This document shows positions 1-12,065 of a stretch of 64,000 nt of DNA, piece by piece. Position numbers and translations under genes: made by a program. The DNA lies in the NCBI GenBank assembly GCA_950295325.1, contig OX485804.1:54672429-54736428 (forward strand). The letters run 5' to 3'. Under the pieces are notes generated by a model. It saw only the letters and a program-made list of their open reading frames with translations, made no database searches and was not told the DNA's origin. How positions within the stretch are numbered: the stretch's first letter is position 1; every line of letters starts with the position of its first letter. The DNA comes from Polytrichum commune (taxonomy: Eukaryota; Streptophyta; Polytrichopsida; Polytrichales; Polytrichaceae).

Positions 1-126
1 AACCCTCCACGATCTCCCAAAGGTCTTTGGTGGACATCACCATCTCCAACTTGAACTTGTAGAGGTTGAAGTTGTCGCCGCCAAACTTGTCGAGAGTGAT
101 GTGGCCATCGCCCTCACTAGAAGCCA
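1..126 (-). CDS. Ty1/copia Gag, N-terminal part (runs off window)
   Basis: Read on the minus strand from an ATG at 126, the frame is open to the window edge (42 codons). It begins MASSEGDGHITLDKFGGDNF and continues through a YKFK..M motif to KDLW.IVEG. This is the usual N-terminus of plant Ty1/copia Gag (DUF4219/UBN2 type: 'L.G.NY..WK..M...L..KDLW.IV.G'). Gag packages element RNA in cytoplasmic virus-like particles. The LTR, primer site and repeat-filled leader at 127-1730 lie upstream on the same strand and fit a 5' element end. The rest of the polyprotein is outside the window, so coding capacity cannot be judged. The family call is from motif recognition only. Confidence 0.8.
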
Positions 127-1524
127 TTTTGCAACTCAAATGCAATCTCCCACTCACTTAATGTACCACGAGGGCTAAAAAACCCTCGAAAAAATTTAGA
201 ATTTGATTTTAAACTTTGGAATTAATTCAAGGTTCTCACACACTCAAGTCAGCACCTTTCCACTCCAAAACTAAGCCAAATAACTATATAACCATCAAAA
301 AGCCAAAACTAAGCCTTTTGGAACTCAAAACACCTCAAAGTTAGTTTTGAATGGATGGATCTCTCAAGTCAACACCTTTCCACTCCAAAACTAAGCCAAA
401 TAACTACATAACCATCAAAAAGCCAAAACTAAGCCTTTGGAACTCAAAACACCTCAAAGTTAGTTTTGAATGGATGGATCTCTCAAGTCAGCACCTTTCC
501 ACTCCAAAACTAAACCAAATAACTACATAACCATCAAAAAGCCACAACTAAGCCTTTTGGAACTCAAAACACCTCAAAGTTAGTTTTGAATGGATGGATC
601 TCTCAAGTCAGCACCTTCCCACTCCAAAACTAAACTTAATAACTACATAACCATCAAAAAGCCACAACTAAGCCTTTTGGAACTCAAAACACCTCAAAGT
701 TAGTTTTGAATGGATGGATCTCTCAAGTCAGCACCTCTCCACTCCAAAACTAAGCTTAATAACTACATAACCATCAAAAAGCCACAACTAAGCCTTTTGG
801 AACTCAAAACACCTCAAAGTAAGCATAGAATGGATGGATCTCTCAAGTCAGCACCTTTCCACTCCAAAACTAAGCTTAATAACTACATAACCATCAAAAA
901 GCCACAACTAAGCCTTTTGGAACACAAAACACCTCAAAGTAAGCATAGAATGGATGGATCTCTCAAGTCAGCACCTTTCCACTCCAAAACTAAGCTTAAT
1001 AACTACATAACCATCAAAAAGCCACAACTAAGCCTTTTGGAACTCAAAACACCTCAAAATTAATTTTGAATGGATGGATCTCTCAAGTCAGCACCTTTCC
1101 ACTCCAAAACTAAGCTTAATAACTACATAACCATCAAAAAGCCACAACTAAGCCTTTTGGAACTCAAAACACCTCAAAGTAAGCATAGAATGGATGGATC
1201 TCTCAAGTCAGCACCTTTCCACTCCAAAACTAAGCTTAATAACTACATAACCATCAAAAAGCCACAACTAAGCCTTTTGGAACTCTAATCACCTCAAACC
1301 CTCAAAATGCGAATCGATCTCACGTAAACACTCAAGATACAATGAACCTCAACCTAAGGTGTCCTCCACGCTGGTCCAAGTGTCCAAGAATGCTCCAAGG
1401 CGCTTCAAAAGTGCTCCAAAACTCCAAAACTCCACCAAAAGCTTGAAACACCTCCAAATCGCCTCCGATCAGATCCGGCTCTCTCCTACCTCTTCCTAAG
1501 TTGATCTCTAAGCTCTAAAGCAAA
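127..1524 (-). other. Untranslated leader of the copia element
   Basis: About 1.4 kb between the primer-binding site and the gag ATG. On the element's sense strand I see no long open frame. Most of it (241-1291) is a nine-copy tandem array. The remainder (1292-1524) is CT/AA-rich with short repeats of 'ctccaa' type. A leader this long is unusual for a copia element. Confidence 0.6.
241..1291. repeat. Tandem array, 9 copies of a 119-120-bp unit
   Basis: The phrase ctcaagtcagcacc (ctcaagtcaacacc in one copy) recurs at about 243, 362, 482, 602, 722, 842, 962, 1082 and 1202. The first units are 119 bp and the later ones 120 bp. Copies differ by a few substitutions; the variant gtaagcata replaces gttagtttt in three units. 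Because 120 is a multiple of three, the plus strand reads as a 40-residue repeat (MDGSLKSAPFHSKTK...). This lies antisense to the retroelement and is interrupted by stops, so I treat it as a by-product of periodicity. Confidence 0.95.
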
Positions 1525-1538
1525 GTGGGCCCATAACC
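1525..1538 (-). other. Primer-binding site, half-tRNA (initiator Met) type
   Basis: The plus strand reads GTGGGCCCATAACC, which matches the anticodon stem-loop of plant initiator tRNA-Met (CAU anticodon inside GGGCCCATAACC). The element's sense strand is therefore complementary to an internal tRNA segment and not to its 3' CCA end. Priming from a cleaved half of initiator tRNA-Met is established for Drosophila copia. The site abuts the LTR end at 1539 exactly, as a primer site should. The tRNA match is from memory of the conserved sequence. Confidence 0.7.
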
Positions 1539-1730
1539 TATTGAGAAATGAGAGGAGAAAGCAAAGACATCAGCGTAGAAAGGTAGAACACAACACACAA
1601 GGATTGCATACAATGGAGAGAGTGATTAGCTCCTTCCCTTATGCCTTTATTTATATGTATGGGTTAGGACCATCGTAGACAACCCATATGGGACAATGTC
1701 ACCGTTGCAACCTAACACTATCTTCCAATA
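1539..1730 (-). repeat. 5' LTR of the copia element (TATTG...CAATA)
   Basis: A 192-bp block bounded by the primer site on one side and by the break in PNL homology at 1731 on the other. In element sense it starts TATTGGAAG and ends CTCAATA, giving a 5-bp terminal inverted repeat TATTG/CAATA. Canonical LTRs are TG...CA; TA...TA ends belong to a known non-canonical class found mostly in plant copia elements. A TATA-like motif lies inside. The partner 3' LTR and the target site duplication partner are left of the window. Confidence 0.75.
1644..1655 (-). promoter_or_regulatory. TATA-like box in the copia LTR
   Basis: Minus strand reads TATAAATAAAGG, 75-87 bp into the LTR in sense direction. This is a reasonable position for the U3 promoter of a short LTR. 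It is a sequence match only. Confidence 0.45.
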
Positions 1731-2203
1731 ATTTTCAAGTGCTTTGAAAACCTCTCATACATTGAATTACGGTCCTCTTCAACCTCATCAATGCACGTCG
1801 GAAAAAATGTCATAGAACTTTCAATCTTCAAAATTTCAGCTTCTCGATTAGGAAAAATATGCCAAAATACTTTGCACATTGTGTGGAAAGAACACTCAAA
1901 ATCCTCAAGAAGTTCTCTAAAGGTCTCTTTGTTATTCATTTGGTTCACGACAACTCGACACCAATCATCATTGCAACATTCTTCTATCACACCCCTTGCC
2001 TTGTTCACAACAAGGAGCATATCTTCCTCCACTTGACGAAATACATTCCCATGTGAACCATTGGCAATTGTTTCAATTGCTTGCACACCCTTACGGAAGT
2101 TGTCCAACAAATTTTCGCATTGTCGTCTATTCAAAACTTCTTTTGGCAAAGATAAATTGGGAAAATTTGCAATCTCCATTGGTACCCGTAGAAAGTTTGC
2201 CAT
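1731..2203 (-). pseudogene. PNL resistance-like gene, 5' fragment cut by a retrotransposon
   Basis: ATG at 2203 opens a frame of 157 codons. It is nearly the same as the first 157 residues of the PNL gene at 29440-34299, with about ten amino-acid differences such as KVFW for KVFC. The longest open frame starts two codons earlier at a TTG, so I chose the ATG. Homology stops exactly at 1731, where the copia LTR begins, so the kinase, NB-ARC and LRR parts would lie left of the element outside the window. The fragment covers only the helical N-terminal domain. The frame is undamaged up to the break, which suggests the insertion is what killed the gene. Confidence 0.9.
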
Positions 2204-4500
2204 TTTCAACGCCGGTGATTTCTCGTTTCCATAAATTTGTTGTCATAAAAAAATACTAATCGTATAAAATGAGTAGTATACACCTTCAAGCACAATCATA
2301 ATGAGATGCAAATGTAAGGGTTATCATTGATTTCAGAAGACATGAGATTCCAATGTACAAGGCTTATCAATATTTTACTAGCAACGCCACATCAAGCATT
2401 TTGACGTTTAAGTGCTTACATGACAATGATCTATATTATATGATATAAAAATATGTTTCCATTACTTCATAAAAATAGAGATTGACATGATTATAGGAAC
2501 CACTAAGGCATTGGGAGGCCAAACTCTAATCTCAAGGTTTTCTTGATATTATTTTTGGTTTAGATAATTTTTACTTTAATTGCATTTCTTCCTCCTATAG
2601 CTTGTATACAAAATTTCTATACAAATACCCAAGGTACCAAATACATATATGGAGTATTATTATTTTATAATCTCATTTCATACTTACAACTAGTTAACAT
2701 TTATATGGATGCAAGCTCAATGAACATTTTTACAATGTTTGTCATGAAATCAATCACCTTGCTTATATTGTACATGAGATAACAAGGAACTTGTTGAGTA
2801 CAATTGCAAAGCATTAAAACATCAAACAATTGAGGGATGTGGCAAAATTCAAACCTCATAAAGTGAAAACCTCGGAGAGTTGTCTGAAGTGAATAACTTC
2901 CTTTTGTACGCTTGGTCTTTGGAGTTCCATGTTCACCATGGAAAACATTAATGCTCAAATGTCCTTACAAAGTGGGCATAGTGCATGTTCTAGCTTAGCA
3001 ACAAATGTAGATTTTGTAGCTTAATTCCTTCGGACACCCAAACAAGTTGGCTTCATGCTATTGTGGATTTGCATGTTATGAAATCATTCCATATATGACT
3101 AGTGAATTTCCATGTTTATAAACACCTGCACATGGTCATCATTGAATCAACTAAAGCCATTTAGAAGTGCATTGGTGTAACTATGAGTTTGTCTTACCCA
3201 ACTAAGCAAAGCAAAACAACACTCTCTTCACAAATCCATCATGACAAACATTTCATTTACACATTATGATGACAAATTACACATCACGCATACTACTTTA
3301 GGGCAAGCGCTATCCATCAACAAGGAATGCTCCCTATATCCCACAATCTACATATGTATTACATAAACAAATAATGAACCTCCTTCAAGCCACATGAAGA
3401 CTACCTTCAAAACACCAAATCAAGAATTTCATGTTGGACTCTTAATGACTCTTCATAACATGAAATAATGTAGAGAAACAAACAATAACAAGTCCTCATA
3501 TACCCATCCCCAACTTGGATGAAAACAATGCATGCACAAAAGCTCACTTTAGGTTGAAAACAATCAAGTATAATTCTATGCCTTTGACTAGGAAAAAGTA
3601 GTGCAAAAAATGCATAGAATGGGACTCTAGGTACTAGGTAGCAAAAGGTAATACAACCAAGTCAAACTTACATGGTAGTCCAATGAAGGGGCTGCACCAA
3701 ACTCAACATTGTGCTACATCCAATAAAAGAAACCCCCCAATTATGGCTTACGATTGGTGGTAGCCATGTTAAGGGGTCCATTACATAATTTGTTAAGCCA
3801 TGTAAAGATTTATAGTTGCCTCATCGCACTGGACTACTTCCGGATCTTTAGTACCGACTTATGGTTAAATTTGTTTAAAATAGAAAATTTTGGAGGTGTA
3901 TGGGATTCTAAAGTCTCACCTTCAACTAACAAGGCTACCACGAATTCTTGGCTCTAATACATGCCACAAACTCAAAAACATGAACCAACTAATACATGAC
4001 ACAATAAGACCACCCTCAAAACACCACATCAACAAACTCAAAATCTTTATATAAACTTGGTCATAGCCACAAGAACCACTATATAATTAGGATTGAACAA
4101 TTCTCCACTTGGAGCATTCACATTTATCCATCTTGAGGTAGTATATTGATGGACACCTTGGAGGAGGTTTGATACCTTCCCGATGTCTACAATACCACTA
4201 AAACATGTCCACTATTGGATCGACCTCATAATCCAAACCCCACATGCCCAACAAACATGAAACCAATCATTGAATAGAGCACAATATTTAACTCACCACT
4301 ATACTACCTCCCAATATTCCAACAATGTGAGTCCATCTTTTGAACAATTTTGTACCACTTTTGGGATTTTTCAAGTGTCTCCCAAATGACCATTTCCCTT
4401 GATAGGTTCCAATGAAAAACAATTCCATTGTAAACAAGACCATGATCTATTTTTCCAGAATCACAAGCAATCCTTTCATGAAACCTAGTAATAAGCAACA
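2204..4500. other. PNL upstream flank, no gene seen
   Basis: AT-rich non-coding sequence upstream of the PNL start, conserved in copy B (34300-36604). It would include the promoter of the PNL gene. I could not assign a TATA box or start site with confidence. Confidence 0.5.
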
Positions 4501-6741
4501 AAAGAAAAATGACGACAACATATCATGGTGTTAAGATGAGATGGTAAGTAGCATATGCACACACGAGAATATAAAGATGCATGGTTCATACTACAAAACA
4601 CTAGCGCACCACAACATAGTGTTGAGCTGGTACAAACAACCCAACACAACTCTAGCATCCACACACTCTATGTCAAGCAATAAATGAAGTCCATTCTCTG
4701 TAACTTGGAAGGGCAGCAAGGCTTTTGCACAACAAGGATGGAAAGGAGACAAAAGAAAGGGGGTAATTTAGTCTAATGATGAGGCTCTACCTAAGAGTTA
4801 TCAAAATCTAAGTTAATGTGCCTAACAATTTCGAGACTAGGCACTTGTGGATAACAGTGTTGTCATTTAATTGCCACCTGGAGGTTGTTGGGTCAACTAT
4901 TCTTATTTGTCTAGTTATTGGTGTGACTTTGTTAAATTGGTGAATCACCTAAGTGGAGGAACCAACAATGAGTAAGTCAATGAAGGAGGAAAACAAATCT
5001 CCTAACTTAGTGATTGTCGGTCCAATTTGCACATGTAGACAAAGAAAGATTCTAGATCATCTTAGCATCTCCCACAACCAAAGTTCCATGTGGGCCCCGG
5101 TAGCATGTCAAAAAATGATAGATTAGTCCATCAAAAACATAATAGTTTAAACAAGCAAAATGAACATAAACATGATAACAAAACACAGACGAACATGATG
5201 GAATCAAGAGAATTACCACTAAATTAACCTCTTATATCTTTGCATTCAACTTTGATTTTGAAACTTGAAATGACTATTTGCATTCTAAGGTCATTTGATC
5301 CCCACAATTTTTAGAAATAGCATGACATTCAAGAAATGACATTACATTCAAGAAATAGCATCGCATTCTAAGTAATGACAAGAAACTAAAAAGTACAATA
5401 CATTACCCTACTTATGGTCTTTGACATGTGAGCATTTTGTGGTCACTCTTAATTGGATACCTATACTTGATTGGCATATGACAAAGCTTGTAGTGAAGAA
5501 CGGACACCAAAAATTTGTGGCTTAGGATGAGATTGGAATATGTGCTCAAAATTCAGAAACCAACCCATGTCCAGAAATTTGGAAAGCTTTTGTGATAACT
5601 TAAAGAGAGAGATAATTACCACTAAAACTATCCTATAACTATTGCGTCCAACTTTAAATGACTGTTTGCGTGCTTCATAATTTCTAAACCCAAATGAGAC
5701 AATTCCCAATTTGATCGACATCTCAAGATTGTCTGTAATTAGAGAGCATCATGACAAACATCATGCTCCTCATCATGGGCAGCACGTGCATGATGATTTG
5801 CTTCACATACACCATCCAGGTACGGGAATGAGCTTATCGTCAAGTTTTAGTGGCGAATTTTGATAATTCAATCTAAATTGCAAAGATTATGGATAAATAA
5901 TATTTTTCAAATGTTTAATATACAAAATCTTACAACGTTCAAGGCAACAATTCTCGTATTTTCTACAAAAGGAAATTGTATGAAGTATCATAGTGCGCTA
6001 TGCAATTCTTCATAGTTGATGGTGGAGTCTGATATGGAAGAATGTTTTTCGGGACACTCGATCCATCTAATCCTTGAATCTTTGGACTACATCAATCTTA
6101 GTACCATTCTTCCATTCATATCTCATTCTGACCATTGGCAATTTAGATTTGCTCAAACCAAGTCAAGGTTGAATAGTTTGAGCCTTAATTGAAATATTAT
6201 CAAATCAGAAATACCAAACTCCCAAGATTTGCAAAGTTCAAACTCTGAGCTCAAGCATAAAGGATGTTTTAGTGCCATTCCGGCTTTGATGTCTCATTTA
6301 GAACATGACAATTTTACATTTGTCCAACCCATGGAGAGCTTGAGGAAATAGTCAAGCTCTCTTTGGTTTGAGCTTGGGATGGAAGCTTGTCCAATTCAAG
6401 TATCAAACCCCCTAGAAACGTATAAGTTCTCAACTCAAGCTCTAGCGTAAAGGGGGACTAAGAAAACCAAACGGTCCTACTTCAATTTGAGTGATGCAAT
6501 TCAAAGCCAAGGTGTACCATGGAGTCTTTACCTGGGATTTGTAATTCTCAAAATTTGTCAAGGTTCTTTGTAGAATTGCCTACTTGGGAAAGCCCACAAA
6601 TTGGACTAAACAACACTAAGTACTTAATTGCAAACATACATATATATAGAAATTGATATTAGGTACCCACAAAGGCTTGGGATTGTCTGAATGCATACTT
6701 TTGTGAACATGAACATGCAATTGTGAAACCAGATAGTAATC
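4501..6741. other. Segment present only in duplication copy A
   Basis: Copy B passes from the equivalent of 4500 (36608) directly into the equivalent of 6742. The 2.24 kb here has no clear coding frame, terminal repeats or target site duplication. Loss from copy B is therefore somewhat more likely than insertion into copy A. It contains a short palindrome-like stretch around 4601-4623 (CACTAG...TAGTG). Confidence 0.7.
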
Positions 6742-7162
6742 GTGGTGGGTAGCCCCATTGCTTCACATCTACACCCACATAATCCCAAAATCTCATGCAA
6801 TGAGAGACTTGCTCGGGTAACCTAGGGATGACCACATCAAACAAACATGCTTCTTCATTCTCTCTACATTTGCAAAGTGAGAAAATGATTGTGGAAGATG
6901 GGAATTTCAGTGTGGAGAGATTGTGAATGTAGGCACAATTCATACCACACTTGGATGTTTCTCTTGAGTGCAAGCCCCAACAACCATTGTGAACACAAAG
7001 AAAAGCTTCCAAAAACAACCCACAAGGATGTAAAACAAAAAAAGGGTGCATATCATTGCTTATTTGTTGTTGTAGATCCTATTTGCCGCTTACCTTAGCC
7101 ACTCCAAAACCCTTGGTCCCACTAGTAGGAAACATGGGCCTAGACAAGAACCCATTTGAGTT

Positions 7163-7914
7163 GATTTTGAATCATATAACCATTTTCCACTGTTGTCGGG
7201 GTTTTGGTGAGGGATGTACCATCTGATGACCTTTGCAATGGATTGGGTCAAGTCCTATGTACCATACGCCATGTCGTCATCTAACATGTTTAATGTTCTA
7301 TTTAGAGTTCTATTATCAGGCAGCATGTCAAATCCAACACTATGCTTAACTTAAGTAGATTGTGCACAAAATTGCTGGAGCAAGATGCAATTTATTGTTA
7401 CTACAATAAAATGTATTTTTTTTAATGGATGGCCATTGGGCACAAATTTCTATTGTTTTGGTAACTTTTGCTATTCGGTCATGTGCATTGGACTATGCCA
7501 TCCGGATATTTAGTAGGATCCATCTGCTAGTAAGAAATTCAAGTCGTAACTTATTACCATCAGATTGGAACACATTGCAATGTATTCATATCACTATAGT
7601 AGAGGTTGTATATTGGTTAATCGGAGATTCCATTATACGTTACCAAGAATCAAGTATATGTTACTCAAGTCATCCACCTACTTCAATGACAAGATGTATG
7701 GCCACAAGTCAAATAGTCGCCTATGCACCAACTCCACATCAAAAACCTTTGTACCCGTGACACAATAAAAAACACATAAGAGCAAACATTTTGTGGCTAC
7801 ATGGTTCTGAGGGCTTGTCTAGCAAAAACATGTGACTGAACCTTTTCAACTCTTGAACTCCTTTTCAACAGTGTATGTTCTTTGTCTATTAAGTAAAGCT
7901 CCTTCAAATGTATG
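7163..7914. other. Second copy-A-only segment
   Basis: 752 bp absent from copy B, where ...catttgagtt joins caaatgtatg directly (37021-37040). The two edges in copy A share only a TT microhomology, as expected of a deletion in B by end joining. No gene is recognised inside. Confidence 0.65.
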
Positions 7915-7928
7915 CAATGCATAAAAAC

Positions 7929-8170
7929 CTTAAGTAAACAAATTTTATTATCAATATGCTAGTGGAAGGAATGAGGAGCATGCATTGCAGAGGCTTACTT
8001 GGATGAGGTGGAGTCGGCAATAGCAAAAATGATGAAGGAGGAGAATCCACTCTAAGTGACAACTTGAGCAAGTATTGCTTCCTTGTAGCATCAAGCATAA
8101 ATCCAAACATGTTCATTAATATTCCCTTCAGCTGCTCTCGTTCATGATCAAAGTTTTCAAGTTCCACCAT
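7929..8170 (-). other. Short open frame conserved in both duplicates, function unknown
   Basis: In both copies (here and 37055-37296) a minus-strand frame encodes MxELENFDHEREQLKGILMN followed by a hydrophobic/basic stretch. Its first 45 residues or so are almost unchanged, while the 3' part diverges. No family is recognised. Conservation may simply reflect a recent duplication, so coding status is doubtful. It could be a lost exon. Confidence 0.2.
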
Positions 8171-8689
8171 CCCATAGCTTGAACTTCAAAACCTTGACAC
8201 CAAGCTTGTAAATGAACCATTCATTTCCAAGGTTAGGTGTGTCAATGGCACCTACTGTCTCACTTTCTTTCTCTTTGTATCCAACAAACTGCAAACTTCC
8301 TCAAACTTGCACAATTGCAATTCCCAAGCTATGTTCTCGCATTCTACTACTTGGAGCTACCTTCTGGGTCGCGGATCACCAGATCATGTGGAGAAAAAGT
8401 ATGCACTTGGATCCCAACGATGTGTCCCTCCTTCACTTCACTTCACTTCACTTGGATCTCCATAATCCTTCTGCAAATGAAGGCTTTAAAGAAACTCAAT
8501 CTTTGCTACACCAGTCTCCACACATACACTTTGGCAACAACCAGATGTTGAAAGATGACGAGGATTTGCAAGGAAAAAAACACAACTCCTTTCCTCTGCA
8601 CTCAAATCACCGCCACTCCCCTCCCCCCAAAGCTTGTGTCCATAAGCACCTTCGAAAGAGGCAGTGTGAGCACCTCTCCTCTCCCTCTC

Positions 8690-8830
8690 TCGCTCTCTCT
8701 GTCATCCCCCAGGGCAGGCTGACAGCTCTCAACTTGCGAAGTGGGAGGGGGAATCGTTGACTTGGGGAAGCAAGGACCCCACACTTGGGAACTACAGCAA
8801 CTGAGTCTTGTCCGTCTAACTATGTTTGGG
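8690..8830. repeat. Dispersed repeat (ctcaacttgcgag family)
   Basis: The stretch gctctcaacttgcgaagtgg, then a purine-rich run, then aatcgttgact and gggaactacagcaact recurs diverged at 10115-10250, 37840-37960, 39243-39380 and 43503-43600. A partial copy lies at 39525-39603. It contains no coding frame. Its class is unknown. Confidence 0.6.
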
Positions 8831-9008
8831 ATGGAGGAGCATCATGCGACGTGTGATAATTTACTTCATGCAGCCTTCAACACGATGAACGGGAGAACCA
8901 ACCACTACACCGTTTATGGTATTAAGTGTCATGTACATTGTTTGCGAAGGGCCTAAACTAGATGCCCAGAGGTCTCAAAGTGTCACGCCCACTAATTGCC
9001 AATATGGA

Positions 9009-9236
9009 TTTTGGAAACACTAGGATCTTGACCGATTATGTCCAAGAATCTTTGTGGAAAATGGTTCACAAGGTCAAATGCAAAAAATGTCCATGGTAAA
9101 GGAAAGGTGGAAGCACATATTGCGGATAATTTGAGCACTAAGATCCCTTACAACCAAGGCTAGACACCCACCTCTTTGAGTTGGTCCCTACCACTAACTT
9201 ATTACCCAAGGTGAAAACATAATCAATCCTATTAAA
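9009..9236. repeat. Dispersed repeat (gaaacactaggatcttg family)
   Basis: Shares ordered blocks with 12066-12129, 21190-21325, 38140-38345 and 41285-41485: gaaacactaggatcttga, ..tttgagcacta..gtccctta, ggctagac/ggctagat, gtccctaccact. Identity is moderate, so these are older copies. No open frame or terminal repeats identified. Confidence 0.6.
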
Positions 9237-12065
9237 GGATGTATAATAAATATTTGGACAATTTGACTCCAAAATCAACATCCATTCCCTAGGGTTTCAA
9301 TATGTAAGAGAGGGAGCGACATTACGGAGGTTAGGGTGTACATGTTGTGATATTTTGTTTTTCTTTATTGATTGAGGAATTTTTGAGATTCCTCTGTAAT
9401 GATTGGTGATTTTCTAGAAGTCTTGAACTTCGACCAATTACTTCTCAAACTTAACATGTTTGTCTATAATTGTGTAGATTGTTTGTCTAATTAGTGAGGG
9501 TTACCATTTAAGGTTACGTGTTGCTAAAACGTTTCACTAAGAGTATCATTTTTAACCAACTAGGTTATATCATATTCTTTGGTGTGCTTACTAACTACAC
9601 TTAATATGATAGTTAGTGTCATATGGCATTTAATGTCATTATGGTAACTCTTCGGATGACACTTCTTATGCACAAGTGAACAAATATTGTCCTAGATAAT
9701 GGATGAGTTCATACATTGGCCAAGACCCTACCTACCCTTGTCAGCAACTTGTGATGAAACATTGCCATGGATGGTTCAAAATTTGGATGGAAAACCACTT
9801 GGCAAGTGACATCAATTGCAACACTGCAAATCTGTAACCGCCCGAATTTTTTACAAAGAGTGACAAATAATGTTGGGTCAACATGTAGGGTTGGTGGCAC
9901 CACACCGCGGTTTAGAGTTAGTATTGAGCATGACAATCAGAATTGGTGACACTAAATATCATATGTAGTGTACTTATGTTATTTGGGTGAGAAGTAATAC
10001 TCTCAGTAAAATGGTCTAGCAGGACATAAATCCCAATGGTAACCCACACTAATTAGGCAAAACAGTGTAGCAGTCGGTTCTCCACGTCCAAATGATGGGA
10101 AATCTTAACAGGCCAGGCTCACACCTCTCAACTTGCGAGGGCGGTGGCGGAATCATCGACTCCTGGAAACTAAGATGAGTAGACATGTGGGAACGACAGC
10201 AACTTAGGCTGGGTTCGTGCTGATCATCTTGTCACTATGTGCTAAGTTTGGGATGGCCGGGATGCCATGCCATGCATGCTAATTTAGTATGGCTTGGTCG
10301 AAGTTATTCATTCTGCAATAATGAAATAGAATAAAAAGAATGTTACACTAAAATATTGTATTTACTGTCATATGGTATTGACACTATGTACTTAGTTTGG
10401 AGGACGTTAAGTTCACCCCCACGAACTTTTCGGGGGAGGAATATTCGGGCAGGGGCAGCGGCCCGTCCAGAAAATCAAGATTTTTTGGACCCGACCGAAA
10501 ATTGTTGCCCGTTCACCCGACTTCGAAAAAATCATTGCCCTTGCATTCTTGAAGGTCACTTATCCACAAATCCCATATTGGTGCACTTCATCTTCAAGGT
10601 CTCAAATCCAATATATATGTTCACTTCCACTGATTAAGTAAGCAATTGATTGGGATTTCAATTTCAAAGTGAAACCACCAATAAAGCATGTAATTAACTT
10701 GGAAGTCAAAAAAATTACAAAATCTTCACTAGCACTACGGTTATAATTTTTGTGACTTACCATTGAAAGGGTCTTTATCATTCTAAAATGGAACTTAGAT
10801 TAGGGTTTCATTTTTAATATGTTATTTATTATAGTCTAGTTGATACCTTCTACTTTCACAAAGTATTCATATGCATTTAATCTAATGAAGTGTGATTGAA
10901 TGTAACTAAGTCTAATTAATTGTAATTAATCCTTGGGGTCGGGTCCTGAGTCCTGACCTGTTGTCTTCAGCCGGTTCTTCCTTTTGCCACCTTTTTTTTC
11001 TGCTGACTTTGGCTTACTTGTCGTTTTTCTTCGTCCTCGCGATGTGGCCGCCTAGGCCGACCGTTGGGGAGACGCAGGTGTTCGCTTTGCCATGTTCAGG
11101 CTTCCAAAAATGGAAGCTCTGGTCTGGTCCTCTCCCTTTTCTTTGAGGGTTTTTGTTGTTATATGTTACCTCTCATTTTAGACCTCGGTGAGGTCTTCAC
11201 AATAGGTTGTGGTCGAATGTGATGTTGTCTTAGTCTAGATGGAGGAATTATGATTCAACCACCCATTTGATGCTGGTGGTTTTTGATGTAGTCCATTGAC
11301 ATAGGTATCGTTCATGAGGGGGTTAGGCTGCCCGTTTGTCTTTTGGATGGTAGTTTTAGTGGTTGTGATGATTGTATTTGTATCATGCATATGATTTCAT
11401 GTTGAGGGTGAGTGTTATTGTTGTTATGTGTTGGTGTGGGTGTGACGGTGATGGTTGGGGGTAGGGTTGTTGGGAAAAGTATGTGGGCTTGTTGGATGAC
11501 TTCTTTAAAAATATTTGGGGAGACTTTGAATTTTTTTTAAGCCTATGGGGATAATATGGTTGTCAGATTTCATATATGGTGGTGATGTTGTAAATATAGT
11601 TTATTGGATTACTTTGTGGCATTTTGTTTTTGGTTGTTGGGCAATGTGGTGTAGTATGGTGAAGTTTTCCCATGTGGATTCTATTGGGGTTTGGTTTATT
11701 GAGAAAGAATTATGTGAATTCCATTTATTCTTCCTAGTAAGAATATGGTATGGAGAATGGGTGGTCTTATGCATGCTTGGTATTGTGATTTGGGGTGACG
11801 TTGAGATAGTCTATATTTTTCCCAAATATATTTTGCTAGCCCTTCATACATATTACCTACTTGGCCTTAAACGTTTAGGGCATGTATTATGCAACAATTA
11901 ATGGGGAGAACCGACCATTAGTTATATATAAACCAATTGAGTTTGACAAATAACCAATCAAAGTTGAAGAATTCTTATAAGTTATTGATCATTTTAGAGG
12001 AGTTCATAGAATGCACCTCACGTTAATAAAGATAACCGAAAGACGTGAACATGTAATTGGTTGGA
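9237..12065. other. Copy A non-coding sequence with foldback-like repeats
   Basis: AT-rich sequence shared with copy B. It includes units of the type gtgacactaaatatcat..agtgtact (near 9950 and 10360), also seen near 43130-43430. These resemble decayed MITE-like foldbacks. No gene recognised. Confidence 0.45.

Noticed and set aside
710..1288. Plus-strand frames with 40-residue repeats as a repeat protein
   Set aside because: They arise from a 120-bp tandem repeat (multiple of three) antisense to a retroelement leader and are split by stop codons; the adjacent 119-bp units are out of frame.
241..1291. CRISPR-like array
   Set aside because: Units are contiguous 120-bp tandem repeats with no unique spacers, in a eukaryotic retroelement leader.
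4601..4623. CACTAG...TAGTG as a tiny CACTA element
   Set aside because: Only 23 bp with no extended terminal repeats or target duplication; chance palindrome more likely.
6659..7051. 130-residue minus-strand frame, Cys-rich (HNGCWGLHSRET..)
   Set aside because: Shortened and frameshifted in copy B (36689-36919) and shows no domain; no sign of constraint.
8212..8760. 182-residue plus-strand frame
   Set aside because: The equivalent in copy B (37338-37891) is split by one extra 5-bp acttc unit, so the frame is not maintained between recent duplicates.
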